Assembly (NCBI RefSeq): GCF_000425025.1 | Contig: NZ_AUKZ01000007.1 | Coordinates: 38,454 to 102,453 of the forward strand | From: Streptococcus castoreus DSM 17536 | Lineage (GTDB): Bacteria; Bacillota; Bacilli; Lactobacillales; Streptococcaceae | Direction: 5' to 3' | Length of the DNA stretch: 64,000 nucleotides | Part shown: one piece after another, positions 47,953 to 57,695 of the stretch | Numbering within the stretch: the first letter of the stretch is position 1 | Layout: each line of letters begins with the position of its first letter | The notes under the pieces: generated by a model | Told to the model about the DNA's origin: nothing | Seen by the model: the letters and a program-made list of their open reading frames with translations, nothing else | The model's database searches: none | Made by a program: the position numbers and the translations under genes

Positions 47953-49318
47953 AAGATTTTATTAACTCCTCTATTAATAGAATATGGCGGCAATAGTCTG
48001 CAATGGCAATATTTTCATCACCTGCATGATCACAACTATTAACATGTCCCAACCCAAAAGCCACCATAGGAACTTGCACTATTTCAAAAACGGTATGCAT
48101 GGGACCTGTTCCTGCTGAAGTTGGCAAAAGAGAAATTCCTTGAGGATAAAAAGATTTCGCTACTGCAATAAGATTGTAGATAGCATCAGCTGATAAATCA
48201 CTCCGATAACCTTTTTCTCCCAAGGTATAAGTCAAATTGACCTTGTCAAAACCCTTGTCCAACAAATAGGCTTGAATTTGCTTAAAAACACGTTCTGGAT
48301 CTAGACCGGGAACCAGACGAACTTCCATTTTAGCAAATGCTTGCGATGGAATAATGGTTTTAACCCCTTTTCCTTGATAACCTGAACCAACCCCTTGAAT
48401 TCCTACGGATGGTTGGTAATAATAAGTTCTCAAAAAATCATACTGGTCTGATTGTAACATAGGAAGCTCTAATCCGTAAAGCTTTTTTAACGCATCCATC
48501 TGGTCAATAGCGTAAGTCTCAATTAAAGCCAATTCACGCTCCGTAGGCTCCTGAACTTGCTCATAAATGCCCGGTACCAAAATACGTCCTTGAGCATCAC
48601 GTAAACTGGTGATTGCCTCAAGCAAATACCAAGACGCTGAATTAATAACACCCCCATATTTAGAGTGAATATCAAGGCTAGCACTTTCAACGGTCATATC
48701 AAACGTTAAAATCCCCTTATTTCCTCCAGTTAATTCTAATTGCCCCTGCTCATTTCGAATGCCTTGCTCCCAGATTAATAAATCTGCTCCCTGTAAGTGA
48801 GTCGCATATTTCCTGAGATAGGCTTCCAGATCCACTGAAGCAGATTCTTCTGCTCCTTCCATCATGAATATAATGTTTAAAGGAAGTTCTTTATGCCTGT
48901 TTAAATAACCCATGACCGCTGTTAATCTGGCAATAATGTGCCCTTTATCATCATCAACTCCTCTAGCATATAAGTAACCTTCACGTTCTGTTAATGTAAA
49001 AGGATCGCTGGTCCATTTTTGGTCATCATCAGCAGGCACTGTGTCATAATGCTGATAGAAAATCACCGTTTTACCTTTCGGTCTTGAACTCTTAAACTCA
49101 GCTAAAATAAAAGGAGCTGCATAAGATTGGTCAACAAGCACTTGTGCACCAGCTTCTTTAAAAACTTGCTCTAGAAATTGAGCCGTCTCTTTAAGACCAA
49201 CTTGCTGAGCAAAAATAGATTTGTGTGCAATTAATTGCCCCAACACATCAAGGTAGGTTTGTGTCAATGGGGAACTCCAAATCTCACTTATCTTTTGTTC
49301 TAATTCCTTAATCAACAT
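47945..49318 (-). CDS. M20-family dipeptidase/peptidase
   Basis: 457 residues. Metal ligands are visible in [24 protein letters not shown] and the C-terminal [16 protein letters not shown]. The substrate is probably a dipeptide or acylated amino acid; the place inside the met transporter operon suggests release of methionine from peptides or N-acyl forms, which is an inference. The start at 49318 (MLIKELEQK) has AAGGAGAG upstream. Confidence 0.88.
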   Translation of the reverse strand: MLIKELEQKISEIWSSPLTQTYLDVLGQLIAHKSIFAQQVGLKETAQFLEQVFKEAGAQVLVDQSYAAPFILAEFKSSRPKGKTVIFYQHYDTVPADDDQKWTSDPFTLTEREGYLYARGVDDDKGHIIARLTAVMGYLNRHKELPLNIIFMMEGAEESASVDLEAYLRKYATHLQGADLLIWEQGIRNEQGQLELTGGNKGILTFDMTVESASLDIHSKYGGVINSASWYLLEAITSLRDAQGRILVPGIYEQVQEPTERELALIETYAIDQMDALKKLYGLELPMLQSDQYDFLRTYYYQPSVGIQGVGSGYQGKGVKTIIPSQAFAKMEVRLVPGLDPERVFKQIQAYLLDKGFDKVNLTYTLGEKGYRSDLSADAIYNLIAVAKSFYPQGISLLPTSAGTGPMHTVFEIVQVPMVAFGLGHVNSCDHAGDENIAIADYCRHILLIEELIKSYE

Positions 49319-49392
49319 GATTTCTCTCCTTAATACAAGAAAGGACGTGCTACACACGCCTCTATCTTCCTGCTATAACGACTGTTAACGAA

Positions 49393-50238
49393 TTACCATA
49401 CGGGTACATCGACACCATTTGATGTCTTATCAATGATTTTTTTCACCTCATCGGTTTGATAGGCCTTGATTAATTTTTTGATAGCATCAGCTTTGGTCGA
49501 TTTTTCCCAACCTTTTTGCCCCACAATGATGTTAACCCATTGTTTTGAATTGGCATCAGCTTTTTCTTTGTAAAGAGACGTCTTGTAGTCAATCTTCGCA
49601 GAAACTGCGTAACTATTATTAACAATAGCTGCATCTGCTGACGTCAAGGTACGAGCTGTTTGACTAGCATCTAATTCCTTAATATCTAATTTTTTCTTGT
49701 TTTCAGAAATATTAGCAATGGTCGCTAATGTGTTACCAGAAACGTTTAATTTAATTAAACCAGCTGATTGAAGCATGTAAAGAGCACGACTTTCGTTTGT
49801 CGCATCATTTGGAATTGCAATTTGAGCACCATCTGGAAGATCCGAAACAGACTTGTATTTAGCTTTGCCACCTTGACCAGTTCCTGAAAAGAGATTAATT
49901 GGGCTAATGTAAGTCTCTGCAATCGTTACCAAGTTTTCTTTGTTTTCTTTATTCCAGTTATTTAAGAAATTATAATGTTGGAAGGCATTAAGATCAACCT
50001 CTCCGTTAGCAACTGCCTTATTAGGCTGTGAATAATCAGTGAATTCTTTGTATTTCAAGGTAATGTTCTCTTTTTTCAAAAGCTCTTCAATTTTATCCCA
50101 TCTGGCTTGGTCAGATTCTGTTTTTGTCATCACACCAATGGTTAGAGTATTTTTATTATCTTGTTTACCTGAGCAGGCTACCAAGAGAGTCGAAGCAAGT
50201 GTCAGACTCACTAAACCTATAACTTTTATCAATTTCAT
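49393..50238 (-). CDS. metQ: methionine-binding lipoprotein MetQ
   Basis: 281 residues with a lipoprotein signal (lipobox LVACSG). It is a NLPA-family binding protein with the ligand-pocket segments YKEFTDYSQPNKAVANGEVDL-like and NAFQHYNFLNNW. It delivers methionine to MetNI. It is preceded by a promoter whose -35 overlaps a MET-box-like site, suggesting control by a MetR/MtaR-type LysR regulator. Confidence 0.93.
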   Translation of the reverse strand: MKLIKVIGLVSLTLASTLLVACSGKQDNKNTLTIGVMTKTESDQARWDKIEELLKKENITLKYKEFTDYSQPNKAVANGEVDLNAFQHYNFLNNWNKENKENLVTIAETYISPINLFSGTGQGGKAKYKSVSDLPDGAQIAIPNDATNESRALYMLQSAGLIKLNVSGNTLATIANISENKKKLDIKELDASQTARTLTSADAAIVNNSYAVSAKIDYKTSLYKEKADANSKQWVNIIVGQKGWEKSTKADAIKKLIKAYQTDEVKKIIDKTSNGVDVPVW

Positions 50239-50272
50239 ATCAATATCCTCATTTCATTTTTCAACTGCATTT

Positions 50273-50340
50273 ATTTTATCTTAAATGGGTATAGTTTTCA
50301 AATTGGTAAAAATTAGGATAATCTATAGCCAATAACTATA
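50273..50340 (-). promoter_or_regulatory. metQ promoter with two MET-box-like sites
   Basis: -35 TTGAAA (50301-50296), 17-nt spacer and -10 TAAAAT (50278-50273) on the minus strand. Site 1, TATAGTTTTCAAATTGGTA (50290-50308), overlaps the -35. Site 2, TATAGCCAATAACTATA (50324-50340), is a better palindrome resembling TATAGTTTNAAACTATA. Confidence 0.6.
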
Positions 50341-50350
50341 TAATCTTGTA

Positions 50351-50385
50351 AAAAAGAACCAGTAGTCCCTATTGGATTACTGGTT
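50351..50385 (-). terminator. terminator of the amino-acid binding protein gene
   Basis: AACCAGTAxTCC/GGAxTACTGGTT stem (50357-50368 with 50374-50385) and CTTTTTT on the minus strand. Confidence 0.85.
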
Positions 50386-50398
50386 AATTAAACTTCCT

Positions 50399-51241
50399 CT
50401 ACTTCGCTTTAGGGACCATCAGCTCTTTTTCTGTAGGCACATAGTCACCACCAAGGTATTCTTTAGCTAATTTGCTGAGAGTGCCATCAGCAGTTAGTTC
50501 TTTCAGACGTTTATTGACAAAAGTTTGTAACGCTTTTTGATCTTGACTAAAAATAAAATAGATAAAAGGGCGTTCTGTCGATGTTAAGGCAATGGTTTTA
50601 AGATTGTCTAAACCTTGGTTTTTAATAATGGCATTCACAGTTGGTGCATCAAAAATCTTAAAATCTGTCTTCTTTTCATTAAGATTGGTTAGTATTTGTG
50701 TAATATTTTCATTCGTAAACTTCAAATCAACCGGCTTATCACTGTGCTCCTTATTAAAGGCTTCTAGTTGTGCAACGCTTGTTGTTCCTTGAACAACTTG
50801 TGTTGAATGTCCTTTAATATCTTCATAACGCTTAATGTCACTGCCTTTTGGCACAACCAAGACAGACGGAGTAGACCCAATTGGGTAAGAATACAAGTAT
50901 TTTGCAGACCGTTCTTTTGTAAAGGAAATATTATTGCCACCCATCTGGTATTTACCAGAATCTAAACCGGTAAAAATAGAGGACCATTCTGTTTTCTTAA
51001 AAGATACTTTGTATTTATCCGAATCTTTGAAAACAGCTTTAGCTACTTCGATGTCGTATCCTGTTAATTGACCATCCTTTTCATACGAAAAAGGAGCTGT
51101 TGTCCCAACAGTGGCAAATAAGACACTCTTTTTTTTACCATTTGTATTTGAAGTGGACTGCTTTGATGACCCACAAGCCGTTAAAACGACTGTCGCTGCT
51201 AAAACGATAGCTACAATTCCTAAATATTTTTTCTTTATCAT
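50399..51241 (-). CDS. amino-acid ABC transporter substrate-binding lipoprotein
   Basis: 280 residues with a lipoprotein signal (lipobox LTACGS) and a family 3 solute-binding fold (TAPFSYEKDGQLTGYDIEVAKA near residue 50, ITQILTNLNEKKTDFKIFDA). It is probably specific for polar amino acids or cystine; the ligand cannot be read from sequence. No permease or ATPase is adjacent, so it is an orphan binding protein that must use a transporter encoded elsewhere. Confidence 0.88.
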   Translation of the reverse strand: MIKKKYLGIVAIVLAATVVLTACGSSKQSTSNTNGKKKSVLFATVGTTAPFSYEKDGQLTGYDIEVAKAVFKDSDKYKVSFKKTEWSSIFTGLDSGKYQMGGNNISFTKERSAKYLYSYPIGSTPSVLVVPKGSDIKRYEDIKGHSTQVVQGTTSVAQLEAFNKEHSDKPVDLKFTNENITQILTNLNEKKTDFKIFDAPTVNAIIKNQGLDNLKTIALTSTERPFIYFIFSQDQKALQTFVNKRLKELTADGTLSKLAKEYLGGDYVPTEKELMVPKAK

Positions 51242-51434
51242 AATACCTCTCCTTTTTTATGCTTATTTATAGTTTATCATTTTTAATTGAAGTTCACTAA
51301 TATTTAAAACCCATCAAATTATCACCTTTTCTATGAACGTCTCTTTCCAAAACTCTGATTTTACAAAAAGGAAAATCAATTTGAAAAAGAGCCGAAATTA
51401 ACTTTCAACTCTATCTTTACGTACTTAAGAAGAT

Positions 51435-52151
51435 TTAGAAATCCGCCACATTATGATACACTTTTTGGACATCATCATCAGATTCCAAAGCGTCTATCAA
51501 TTTTTCAAAGGTTACAAGGTCATCACCTTCAAGCCTTACTTCTGATTGTGGAATCATTTCAAGTTCAGTAACTTGGAATTCAGAAATGCCAGATTCACGA
51601 AGAGCCATGATAGCTTTATGAAGATCTGTAGGAGCTGTGTAAACGGTAACACTTCCTTCTTCTGCTTCCACATCATCCACTTCAACATCAGCTTCCAAAA
51701 GCAATTCAAAGATACTGTCTGCATCATCGCCTAAAAAGACGATAACCCCTTTTTTATCAAACATATAGGATACTGAACCTGCTGCTCCCATATTCCCGCC
51801 ATTTTTACCATAAGCTGTACGAACATTGGCAGCTGTGCGGTTGACATTTGACGTAAGGGTGTCAACAATAATCATTGAACCATTTGGTCCAAAGCCTTCA
51901 TAACGACCTTCAACAAAAGTCTCATCCGTATTTCCTTTGGCCTTGTCAATAGCTTTATCAATGACATGTTTCGGAACTTGCGCTTGTTTCGCACGATCAA
52001 TAACAAATTTAAGAGCTGTGTTTAACTCAGGATCTGGATCCCCTTGCTTAGCAGCTACATATATTTCGACGCCAAATTTAGCATAAACTTTTGAATTAGC
52101 CCCATCTTTAGCAGTTTTTTTCGCAACAATATTTGCCCATTTACGTCCCAT
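51435..52151 (-). CDS. yebC: YebC/TACO1-family protein
   Basis: 238 residues from [18 protein letters not shown]. It is a family of predicted transcription regulators or translation factors; some members relieve ribosome stalling at prolines. Conserved blocks are [18 protein letters not shown] and [15 protein letters not shown] precedes the ATG at 52151. Confidence 0.92.
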   Translation of the reverse strand: MGRKWANIVAKKTAKDGANSKVYAKFGVEIYVAAKQGDPDPELNTALKFVIDRAKQAQVPKHVIDKAIDKAKGNTDETFVEGRYEGFGPNGSMIIVDTLTSNVNRTAANVRTAYGKNGGNMGAAGSVSYMFDKKGVIVFLGDDADSIFELLLEADVEVDDVEAEEGSVTVYTAPTDLHKAIMALRESGISEFQVTELEMIPQSEVRLEGDDLVTFEKLIDALESDDDVQKVYHNVADF

Positions 52152-52235
52152 TTTATCTCCTCTTAATAACAATATTACAATCTTTTATTGCGCTCTTTTC
52201 GAATAAGCAGAGCTGAATTTAATTTTAACGCTACT

Positions 52236-52264
52236 ATTATAGCACTTTCAAAATAGATAGTAAA
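52236..52264 (-). promoter_or_regulatory. yebC promoter
   Basis: TTTACT (52264-52259), 17-nt spacer, TGC and TATAAT (52241-52236) on the minus strand. Confidence 0.65.
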
Positions 52265-52412
52265 TTAAGAATTATAAAGGACAAAAAGGGTCAATCCAAA
52301 AGATTGTCACTGGCTTTCAATAGACAGCTTCAAATAAAAGATAGCGTTCAAAAACAAGCCTGCCACCATTTTTAATCAGTAAAATCTTAATGATTACCGT
52401 AACATAAAAAGA

Positions 52413-53131
52413 CTAACTCTGACAATAATAGTTAATTGCTTGGCTAACAAACACAGCTGTCCCTTCTCCACCCATGTTATCAATCGTTTTATTAAAGCGA
52501 TTATCCTCAACATACATCAAACCAAGACCGGCTAAAATCTCTTTGTCACAATGGTAAAACTGCTGATTAATATACTCTTGTAACACCTTTACTTGCTTTT
52601 GAACAGGTAAACTTGTGATGGTTTGATTTTTCAGATCACCAAATGTCCCAAAAATCTCTCGCATGTCATCTAAAAATTGATCTGGGCTTAACTTTCTTTT
52701 TTGGAATTGATAAGCAGCATAAGCTTCTGTCTCCCCCCAACGTTCCTGTACTTCTTTTTCAAAGGTTTCCAATTGAGAATTACGATAAATATCAAAAGTC
52801 ATTAGATTTCCTCCTTCTTGTAAAGCCCTAGCATGCGCTATCAATTTCTCCAAATGATTCTTACGCATGTCTAACAATTTTATTTGATCATCAAGTGCTT
52901 TTTCTTGATCATAACTAGAGCCATCAAGTAATTTTTTAATAGTTTTAAGAGGAAATGCCAATTCACGATAAAATAAAATGTCTTGTAAACGTGCTAAGGC
53001 AGAATCATCATAAAAGCGATAGCCATTCTTCCTAACAACCGTCGGTTTCAAAAGACCAATTTCACCATAATAATGCAAGGTACGTACACTAAGACCAGCT
53101 AGCTGACTTACTCTTCTTTTACTGTTTTCAT
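52413..53131 (-). pseudogene. MerR-family TipAS-domain regulator, frameshifted near its start
   Basis: From 53100 down the frame encodes QLAGLSVRTLHYYGEIGLLKP (most of a MerR helix-turn-helix), a coiled coil and a C-terminal TipAS ligand-binding domain ending INYYCQS. The only ATG with a ribosome-binding site (AGGAGG, ATG at 53131-53129) reads MKTVKEE and then hits TAA. Removing two bases from the GAAGAG repeat near 53112-53116 would give MKTVKEVSQLAG and restore the frame. The only in-frame codons upstream of the helix are unusual (ATT) or lie inside it (TTG at the Leu of RTLHYY). It is therefore an inactivated, or possibly slippage-controlled, drug-sensing regulator. The 19-bp-spacer promoter upstream is intact. 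Confidence 0.75.
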
Positions 53132-53197
53132 GACAAATCCTCCTATAGAATGGGGCATTAATTCCTAACTAGTATGAGAATTCTGACCTCAATACCA

Positions 53198-53228
53198 AGT
53201 ATAGACTATCACGTGAGGTGAGGGTCAA
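53198..53228 (-). promoter_or_regulatory. MerR-type promoter with 19-bp spacer
   Basis: TTGACC (53228-53223), exactly 19 nt, then TATACT (53203-53198) on the minus strand. CCTCAC and CACGTGA form the operator-like spacer. This is the classic layout for MerR activators, here for autoregulation. Confidence 0.75.
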
Positions 53229-53237
53229 GCGAAATTT

Positions 53238-54332
53238 TTACTCTTCTTTTCTTATCGGGATCCGCCCCCAAGTTTGTTCTGCCATAACTGGATTTCCCAG
53301 TTGGTAAATAGCATCTGCTTGTTGCGTCAGAGAATCCCAAGGTTTAGCTCCAATTCGAGAAACCATAGGCACTCCATTTTTTACCGATTTGAGATGAGTG
53401 CGCCCTTTTTCAGAAAATCCCAAGACATGGACAGCTTCAGGAAGTGGAGTTTCCACTGCGTTTATAAGAATATAAGTCAGAACCCTTCGCACACGCGCCT
53501 TAGTATAACGCTTAGTCGCAACCTGTTCCACTAGGTCTTCTACCGTTGTTGCACTCCGAATAGCAGTGCTGACTCTGCTTGCCAATTCCTCATTTACTTG
53601 AAAAACCGTTGTCAAATCAGAATGTGCTAAAATCTGATATTTCAACAACTGAAAATAGTTATCCCAAGTGACCTGTGGAGAATTTAAAAGTAAGGACACA
53701 CTTGGTACTGATTTTTTCACAAAAGCCTGATCCGAAAGATGCTTGCGAATAGCTGTTGCAGAAGCAAAGGTGCTTGACTTGTTTTCTGAATGAAAACCTG
53801 CCCCCTGACGCTTAACCGGCTCTAAATTTATTGCTTTGCCCGCACATGCCTTGGCATAGGTCAACCCCAAAATATGATTTGGCTCATTAGCTGTGAAAGT
53901 CATATCTGCAAATGTTTCCCACATCTTCTGTGTTTTCTGTGGATAAGATAGGGTATCTGGTAAAGTCGCCAGATAAGCTACCATCTGTTCTGCCTTTTCA
54001 CCATAAATGTCCGATAAAAATTGATAATCCAAGGTTTCTTCTGTACCAAACATGAGAGTATCCATACCTAGTTTCGCTAAAATGGCTACCGCTCCTTGGG
54101 CAAAATAATCTGCTGATTGCACAGAAATCAGAAAAGGGAGTTCAACCACTAAGTCTGCCCCATTTTCCAATGCCATTTGTGCTCTTGTCCATTTATCTAC
54201 AAGTGCTGGCTCGCCTCGTTGCATAAAATTACCCGACATCGCTACAATGACTATCCCTTTCGCCTGAGACAATAAATACTTGTGACCATTATGAAAAGGA
54301 TTAAATTCTGCAATAACACCTGTAACAGTCAT
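53238..54332 (-). CDS. tmcAL: tRNA(Met) cytidine acetate ligase TmcAL
   Basis: 364 residues: a nucleotidyltransferase-type fold with [17 protein letters not shown] (HxGH motif) and [11 protein letters not shown]. It forms N4-acetylcytidine at the wobble position of elongator tRNA(Met) using acetate and ATP. It follows the SAM methyltransferase gene with a 67-nt gap, at the end of the yqe cluster. Confidence 0.92.
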   Translation of the reverse strand: MTVTGVIAEFNPFHNGHKYLLSQAKGIVIVAMSGNFMQRGEPALVDKWTRAQMALENGADLVVELPFLISVQSADYFAQGAVAILAKLGMDTLMFGTEETLDYQFLSDIYGEKAEQMVAYLATLPDTLSYPQKTQKMWETFADMTFTANEPNHILGLTYAKACAGKAINLEPVKRQGAGFHSENKSSTFASATAIRKHLSDQAFVKKSVPSVSLLLNSPQVTWDNYFQLLKYQILAHSDLTTVFQVNEELASRVSTAIRSATTVEDLVEQVATKRYTKARVRRVLTYILINAVETPLPEAVHVLGFSEKGRTHLKSVKNGVPMVSRIGAKPWDSLTQQADAIYQLGNPVMAEQTWGRIPIRKEE

Positions 54333-54399
54333 AACATCCCTTCTTTTATTTCTTATTGACTTTTAGAAATAAATTATCCAAGCTAGACAAGTTCAACCT

Positions 54400-55143
54400 T
54401 TATTTTTGCGCCACAAAAAACCAACGTTTACTTGTTTCGGTCGGCACCTTATCCTCAAAATCAGCATAGACCTTAAAAGACTTAAAACCAGCCTGTTCCA
54501 ATAAAATATCGTAGGTTAGAATCTCATAAGTTCGTTCCTCATGGATTTCATCAAACCGAGAAAAGCGTCCATCTTCTTCCTGAATAAAAAAGGTTAACTC
54601 ATGGACAACCGAATGAGGAACTGCATCCGCATAAGTATCCCAAACCATGGTAAAATCATCTGCATTTTCATGATAAGAATAGCCTGGAAAAAGCTCATCT
54701 GTTTGGTAGGTCGAATGAACATCAAAAATGAAGATCCCATCGTTTGCCAAAACATGATAGACCTCTTTAAAAACATCGCCAACATCAATCTCATCTTGCA
54801 TATAACAAATTGAATCAGAATAACAGGTCACAAAGTCAAAGACTCCCGCCTGTGATAAATCCAGCATATTGCCTTGCATAAAGTTAATTTCCTGTTTAGC
54901 AGATGTGGCACGTTTTTCAGCAATGGCTAACATGTCTTGACTGAGATCTAAGCCAGTGACCTCAAAACCGGCCTGAGCAAACCGAACTGACTGAATCCCT
55001 GTTCCACATGCTAATTCTAACAACCGTTTTCGATTATTAGCTTTAGGCAAATGGCGAAGCGAAAAATCCGTCCATAAATCATAGAGGGAAGCGTCCATAA
55101 TAGTGTCATAAACTGATGCCAGTTTTTCATAATTGTTTTGCAT
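54400..55143 (-). CDS. class I SAM-dependent methyltransferase
   Basis: 247 residues with motif I LLELACGTGIQSVRF and acidic loop VTGLDLSQDML. The substrate is unknown. It is placed between rsfS and tmcAL, as in other streptococci and Bacillus (YqeM-like). The ATG at 55143 (MQNNYEK) has GAGG 6 nt upstream; longer starts lack spacing. Confidence 0.85.
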   Translation of the reverse strand: MQNNYEKLASVYDTIMDASLYDLWTDFSLRHLPKANNRKRLLELACGTGIQSVRFAQAGFEVTGLDLSQDMLAIAEKRATSAKQEINFMQGNMLDLSQAGVFDFVTCYSDSICYMQDEIDVGDVFKEVYHVLANDGIFIFDVHSTYQTDELFPGYSYHENADDFTMVWDTYADAVPHSVVHELTFFIQEEDGRFSRFDEIHEERTYEILTYDILLEQAGFKSFKVYADFEDKVPTETSKRWFFVAQK

Positions 55144-55190
55144 TGTCATCCTCAAAAACCCTGCCAAACTGACAAGGTCCCTTTGTAAAA

Positions 55191-55544
55191 TTAAGCCAAA
55201 TAGGCATCTAAAGCCACAACTGGCGCTTCATGCCAAAGTTTTTCAAGATTGTAATGGTAACGCTCGTCCTCTGAAAAAAGATGTACCACAACATCGTTCA
55301 AATCTAGCAAAACCCAACCTGCTTGGCTATTCCCTTCAATATGACTAGCATCGCCACCAGCTACTTTAACCTTCTCACGAATATTCTCTGCAATAGCTTC
55401 CAACTGACGACTATTTGTCGCACTCGCAATCACAAAATAATCAGTCAAACTCGTGAGGCCTTCTAAATTCAAAGCTAACATATCTTCAGCCCGCTTTTCA
55501 TCAGCTGCCTTCACAACAATTTCTAACAGTTCTTCTTTTTTCAT
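55191..55544 (-). CDS. rsfS: ribosomal silencing factor RsfS
   Basis: 117 residues of the Iojap family ([19 protein letters not shown] start, [37 protein letters not shown]). It binds uL14 and blocks subunit joining in starvation. The start at 55544 overlaps the region just after the broken isochorismatase gene. Confidence 0.94.
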   Translation of the reverse strand: MKKEELLEIVVKAADEKRAEDMLALNLEGLTSLTDYFVIASATNSRQLEAIAENIREKVKVAGGDASHIEGNSQAGWVLLDLNDVVVHLFSEDERYHYNLEKLWHEAPVVALDAYLA

Positions 55545-55545
55545 T

Positions 55546-56057
55546 TTATTCCTCATTTAAAATCACATCTAATTGCTCTACTAGAGCAAATCTTCCATCC
55601 CACAAGGCTTCATGGTAATCAATCAAAAGAGAGACCGGAATGTCCTCATCATCAAAAGTCGTTGATCCATGTTCTATCACTGACACCTCATAGCCCAGTT
55701 CAAAAGCAACCCTCATCGTCGTATCAATGCAATAATTAGTGAGCATTCCCATCACCACCAAGCTATCAATCCCTTTTTAGTTTAAATGCGCTGCTAGCCC
55801 AGTAGCTTTAAAGGCTGAGTTATAAGTCTTATCAAAAATCTTTTCTGATGCTTGGGGTGCTAAAGACTCATGAATTTCCCAACCGACACTGCCAAAAGTT
55901 AACTCATTATCCTGATGACGCACATAAATCACTTCCACACCTTGACGACGTGCCCTTTGAATAGCTGTCTGCCAAGTTTTCAAACACTGGTCAATCGCAT
56001 AGGGCTTAGCCTCTACCAAATCTGTTTGACAATCAATAACCAGCAAAGCCTCTTCAT
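55546..56057 (-). pseudogene. isochorismatase/nicotinamidase-like hydrolase, two lesions
   Basis: The reading frame from about 56050 shows the cysteine-hydrolase pattern ALLVIDCQTDLVEA, RHQDNELTFGSVGWEIH and, after an in-frame TAA at 55777-55779, GIDSLVVMGMLTNYCIDTTM with the catalytic cysteine. The natural start seems to be the ATG at 56057 (GGGAG upstream, directly after the yqeK stop), but it reads MKRLCW; one extra base in the AAGAGG run would give MKRALLVID. So there is a frameshift at codon 3 and a nonsense codon near residue 93. Its intact homologue would sit between yqeK and rsfS in this operon. Confidence 0.75.
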
Positions 56058-56651
56058 TTAATTCTCCCTTAGATAGGTACAAAAAGCATTATAGGTATCT
56101 ATGGTCTGTGGGAAAATGGGCTGCGCTTTGGACGCTAAATAAGCTACCGTATGAACCGTTTCGTAGGCAACAGCCTTATCCAAATCAAGCTGCGCGATTT
56201 TTCTAGCATCATCAACCAAAGGAAAAACACGACCTTCTTCAATATAGTCAGCAACATAAAGAACCTTATCCAGCAAAGTCATCTCAGCTGCCCCAACAGT
56301 GTGAATTTCAATAGCTCGTAAGATAGCTTTATCTTGTAGCCCAAAATCCTCCTGAATCTTGTAAATGCCAACCATCCCATGCCAAACATTATTATGCCAT
56401 TTGGTTAATTCAGGAGATAATTGGTACTTGTCAATCAGTTCTAGAAAAACGTGATCAGGACACTCCTTGGCATAATCATGCAAAAGAGCCGCCAAACCTG
56501 CCTTAACGGGGTCACAACCATAACGCTCTGCCAAATATAGGGCTGCTTTTTCCACACCAAGCACATGTTTAAAACGCCTAGGACTCATCTGCTCTGCGAT
56601 TTTCCCTAAAAGTTCTTCCCTACTGTAGGGGATATAATCTTGATATATCAT
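56058..56651 (-). CDS. yqeK: YqeK HD-domain hydrolase (Ap4A hydrolase type)
   Basis: 197 residues with the HD motifs [17 protein letters not shown] and [11 protein letters not shown]. Members of this family are symmetrical diadenosine tetraphosphatases in Gram-positive bacteria. Its start overlaps the nadD stop by 4 nt. Confidence 0.93.
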   Translation of the reverse strand: MIYQDYIPYSREELLGKIAEQMSPRRFKHVLGVEKAALYLAERYGCDPVKAGLAALLHDYAKECPDHVFLELIDKYQLSPELTKWHNNVWHGMVGIYKIQEDFGLQDKAILRAIEIHTVGAAEMTLLDKVLYVADYIEEGRVFPLVDDARKIAQLDLDKAVAYETVHTVAYLASKAQPIFPQTIDTYNAFCTYLREN

Positions 56652-57280
56652 TGATACAGACCTTCTTGATTAATGTAAGCCAAAACCGTTTTAGGCAAGA
56701 GATAATTCGGTTGCCGACCCTTTTTGATAAAGTCACGAATCATACTAGAAGAAATATCCATTAGCGGCACATCTACCCAGATAATAGGATAGGAGGTCCC
56801 AACCTTATATTTAGGGCGTTGAACACCAACAAACTGAACCATCTTAACCAATTCATCAATCCGATACCATTTTGGCAAATAATCGACCATATCAGCCCCA
56901 ATGATGAAATAGTAATCAACATCAGGATTTTTCTCCGTCAAATAGACCATCGTATCGTAAGTATAACTAATCCCTTGGCGCTCAATTTCACATGTCTCAA
57001 CCGCCAAACCATCAACATCCTCAATAGCCAATTCCAACATCCAAAGACGATGCTTTTCATCAATGGTTTCTTTGACATCAATGTGCGGTGGCATGAATTC
57101 AGGCATCAACAAAACTTGATCTAGACCTAGTTGCTGGCGAACTTGATCGGCTACCACAAGATGGGCATTGTGAATGGGGTTAAAATTGCCCCCTAAAATG
57201 CCGATTTGTTTTCGATTACTTTCTTTTTTTTCTTCCTCTAATTCAACCTTGGTAAAAGGTGTCAATAACTCTAAAGCCAT
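56648..57280 (-). CDS. nadD: nicotinate-mononucleotide adenylyltransferase
   Basis: 210 residues with [17 protein letters not shown] (HxGH-type motif as HNAH) and the late [15 protein letters not shown] motif. It makes NaAD from NaMN and ATP. The first 25 residues are an extension common in streptococci. It is in the yqe cluster. Confidence 0.95.
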   Translation of the reverse strand: MALELLTPFTKVELEEEKKESNRKQIGILGGNFNPIHNAHLVVADQVRQQLGLDQVLLMPEFMPPHIDVKETIDEKHRLWMLELAIEDVDGLAVETCEIERQGISYTYDTMVYLTEKNPDVDYYFIIGADMVDYLPKWYRIDELVKMVQFVGVQRPKYKVGTSYPIIWVDVPLMDISSSMIRDFIKKGRQPNYLLPKTVLAYINQEGLYQ

Positions 57281-57360
57281 AGTTTCTCCATATCGCCACT
57301 ACAATAACACTAGTACTGCCACACTAAGACAAGAAAAGTCTAGCTATTAAACTATTTTTA

Positions 57361-57669
57361 CTAAATTGCTTTAACTCTAACTGACAATTTGCGATTTTCT
57401 TTCTTAGCTGAAACCTTAAAGAGAATCAGAATACGACCAATTTTTAAAACTGTATCACAACCAATCTCTTCTTCTAAAATTTCTGCCACCTCATGAATAC
57501 CCTCATCAGTATTTTGTAAAAGTGTTACTTTAATCAGTTCTCTGGCATCCAAAGCCTGACGAATACTGGTTTTAATCTGATCATTCAACCCATTCTTACC
57601 AATTTGCACAATCGGTTTTAAACTATGGGCCTCAGATTTCAAGAAAGCTCTTTGTTTACTTGTAAGCAT
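57361..57669 (-). CDS. yhbY: YhbY RNA-binding (CRM domain) protein
   Basis: 102 residues: one CRM domain with the GxxG loop in VQIGKNGLN. It associates with pre-50S ribosomal particles. The start at 57669 (MLTSKQRAF) is preferred; the frame extends upstream into yqeH without a better site. Confidence 0.93.
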   Translation of the reverse strand: MLTSKQRAFLKSEAHSLKPIVQIGKNGLNDQIKTSIRQALDARELIKVTLLQNTDEGIHEVAEILEEEIGCDTVLKIGRILILFKVSAKKENRKLSVRVKAI

Positions 57670-57695
57670 TTTTTCCAACTTCTTTTTTTTATTTT

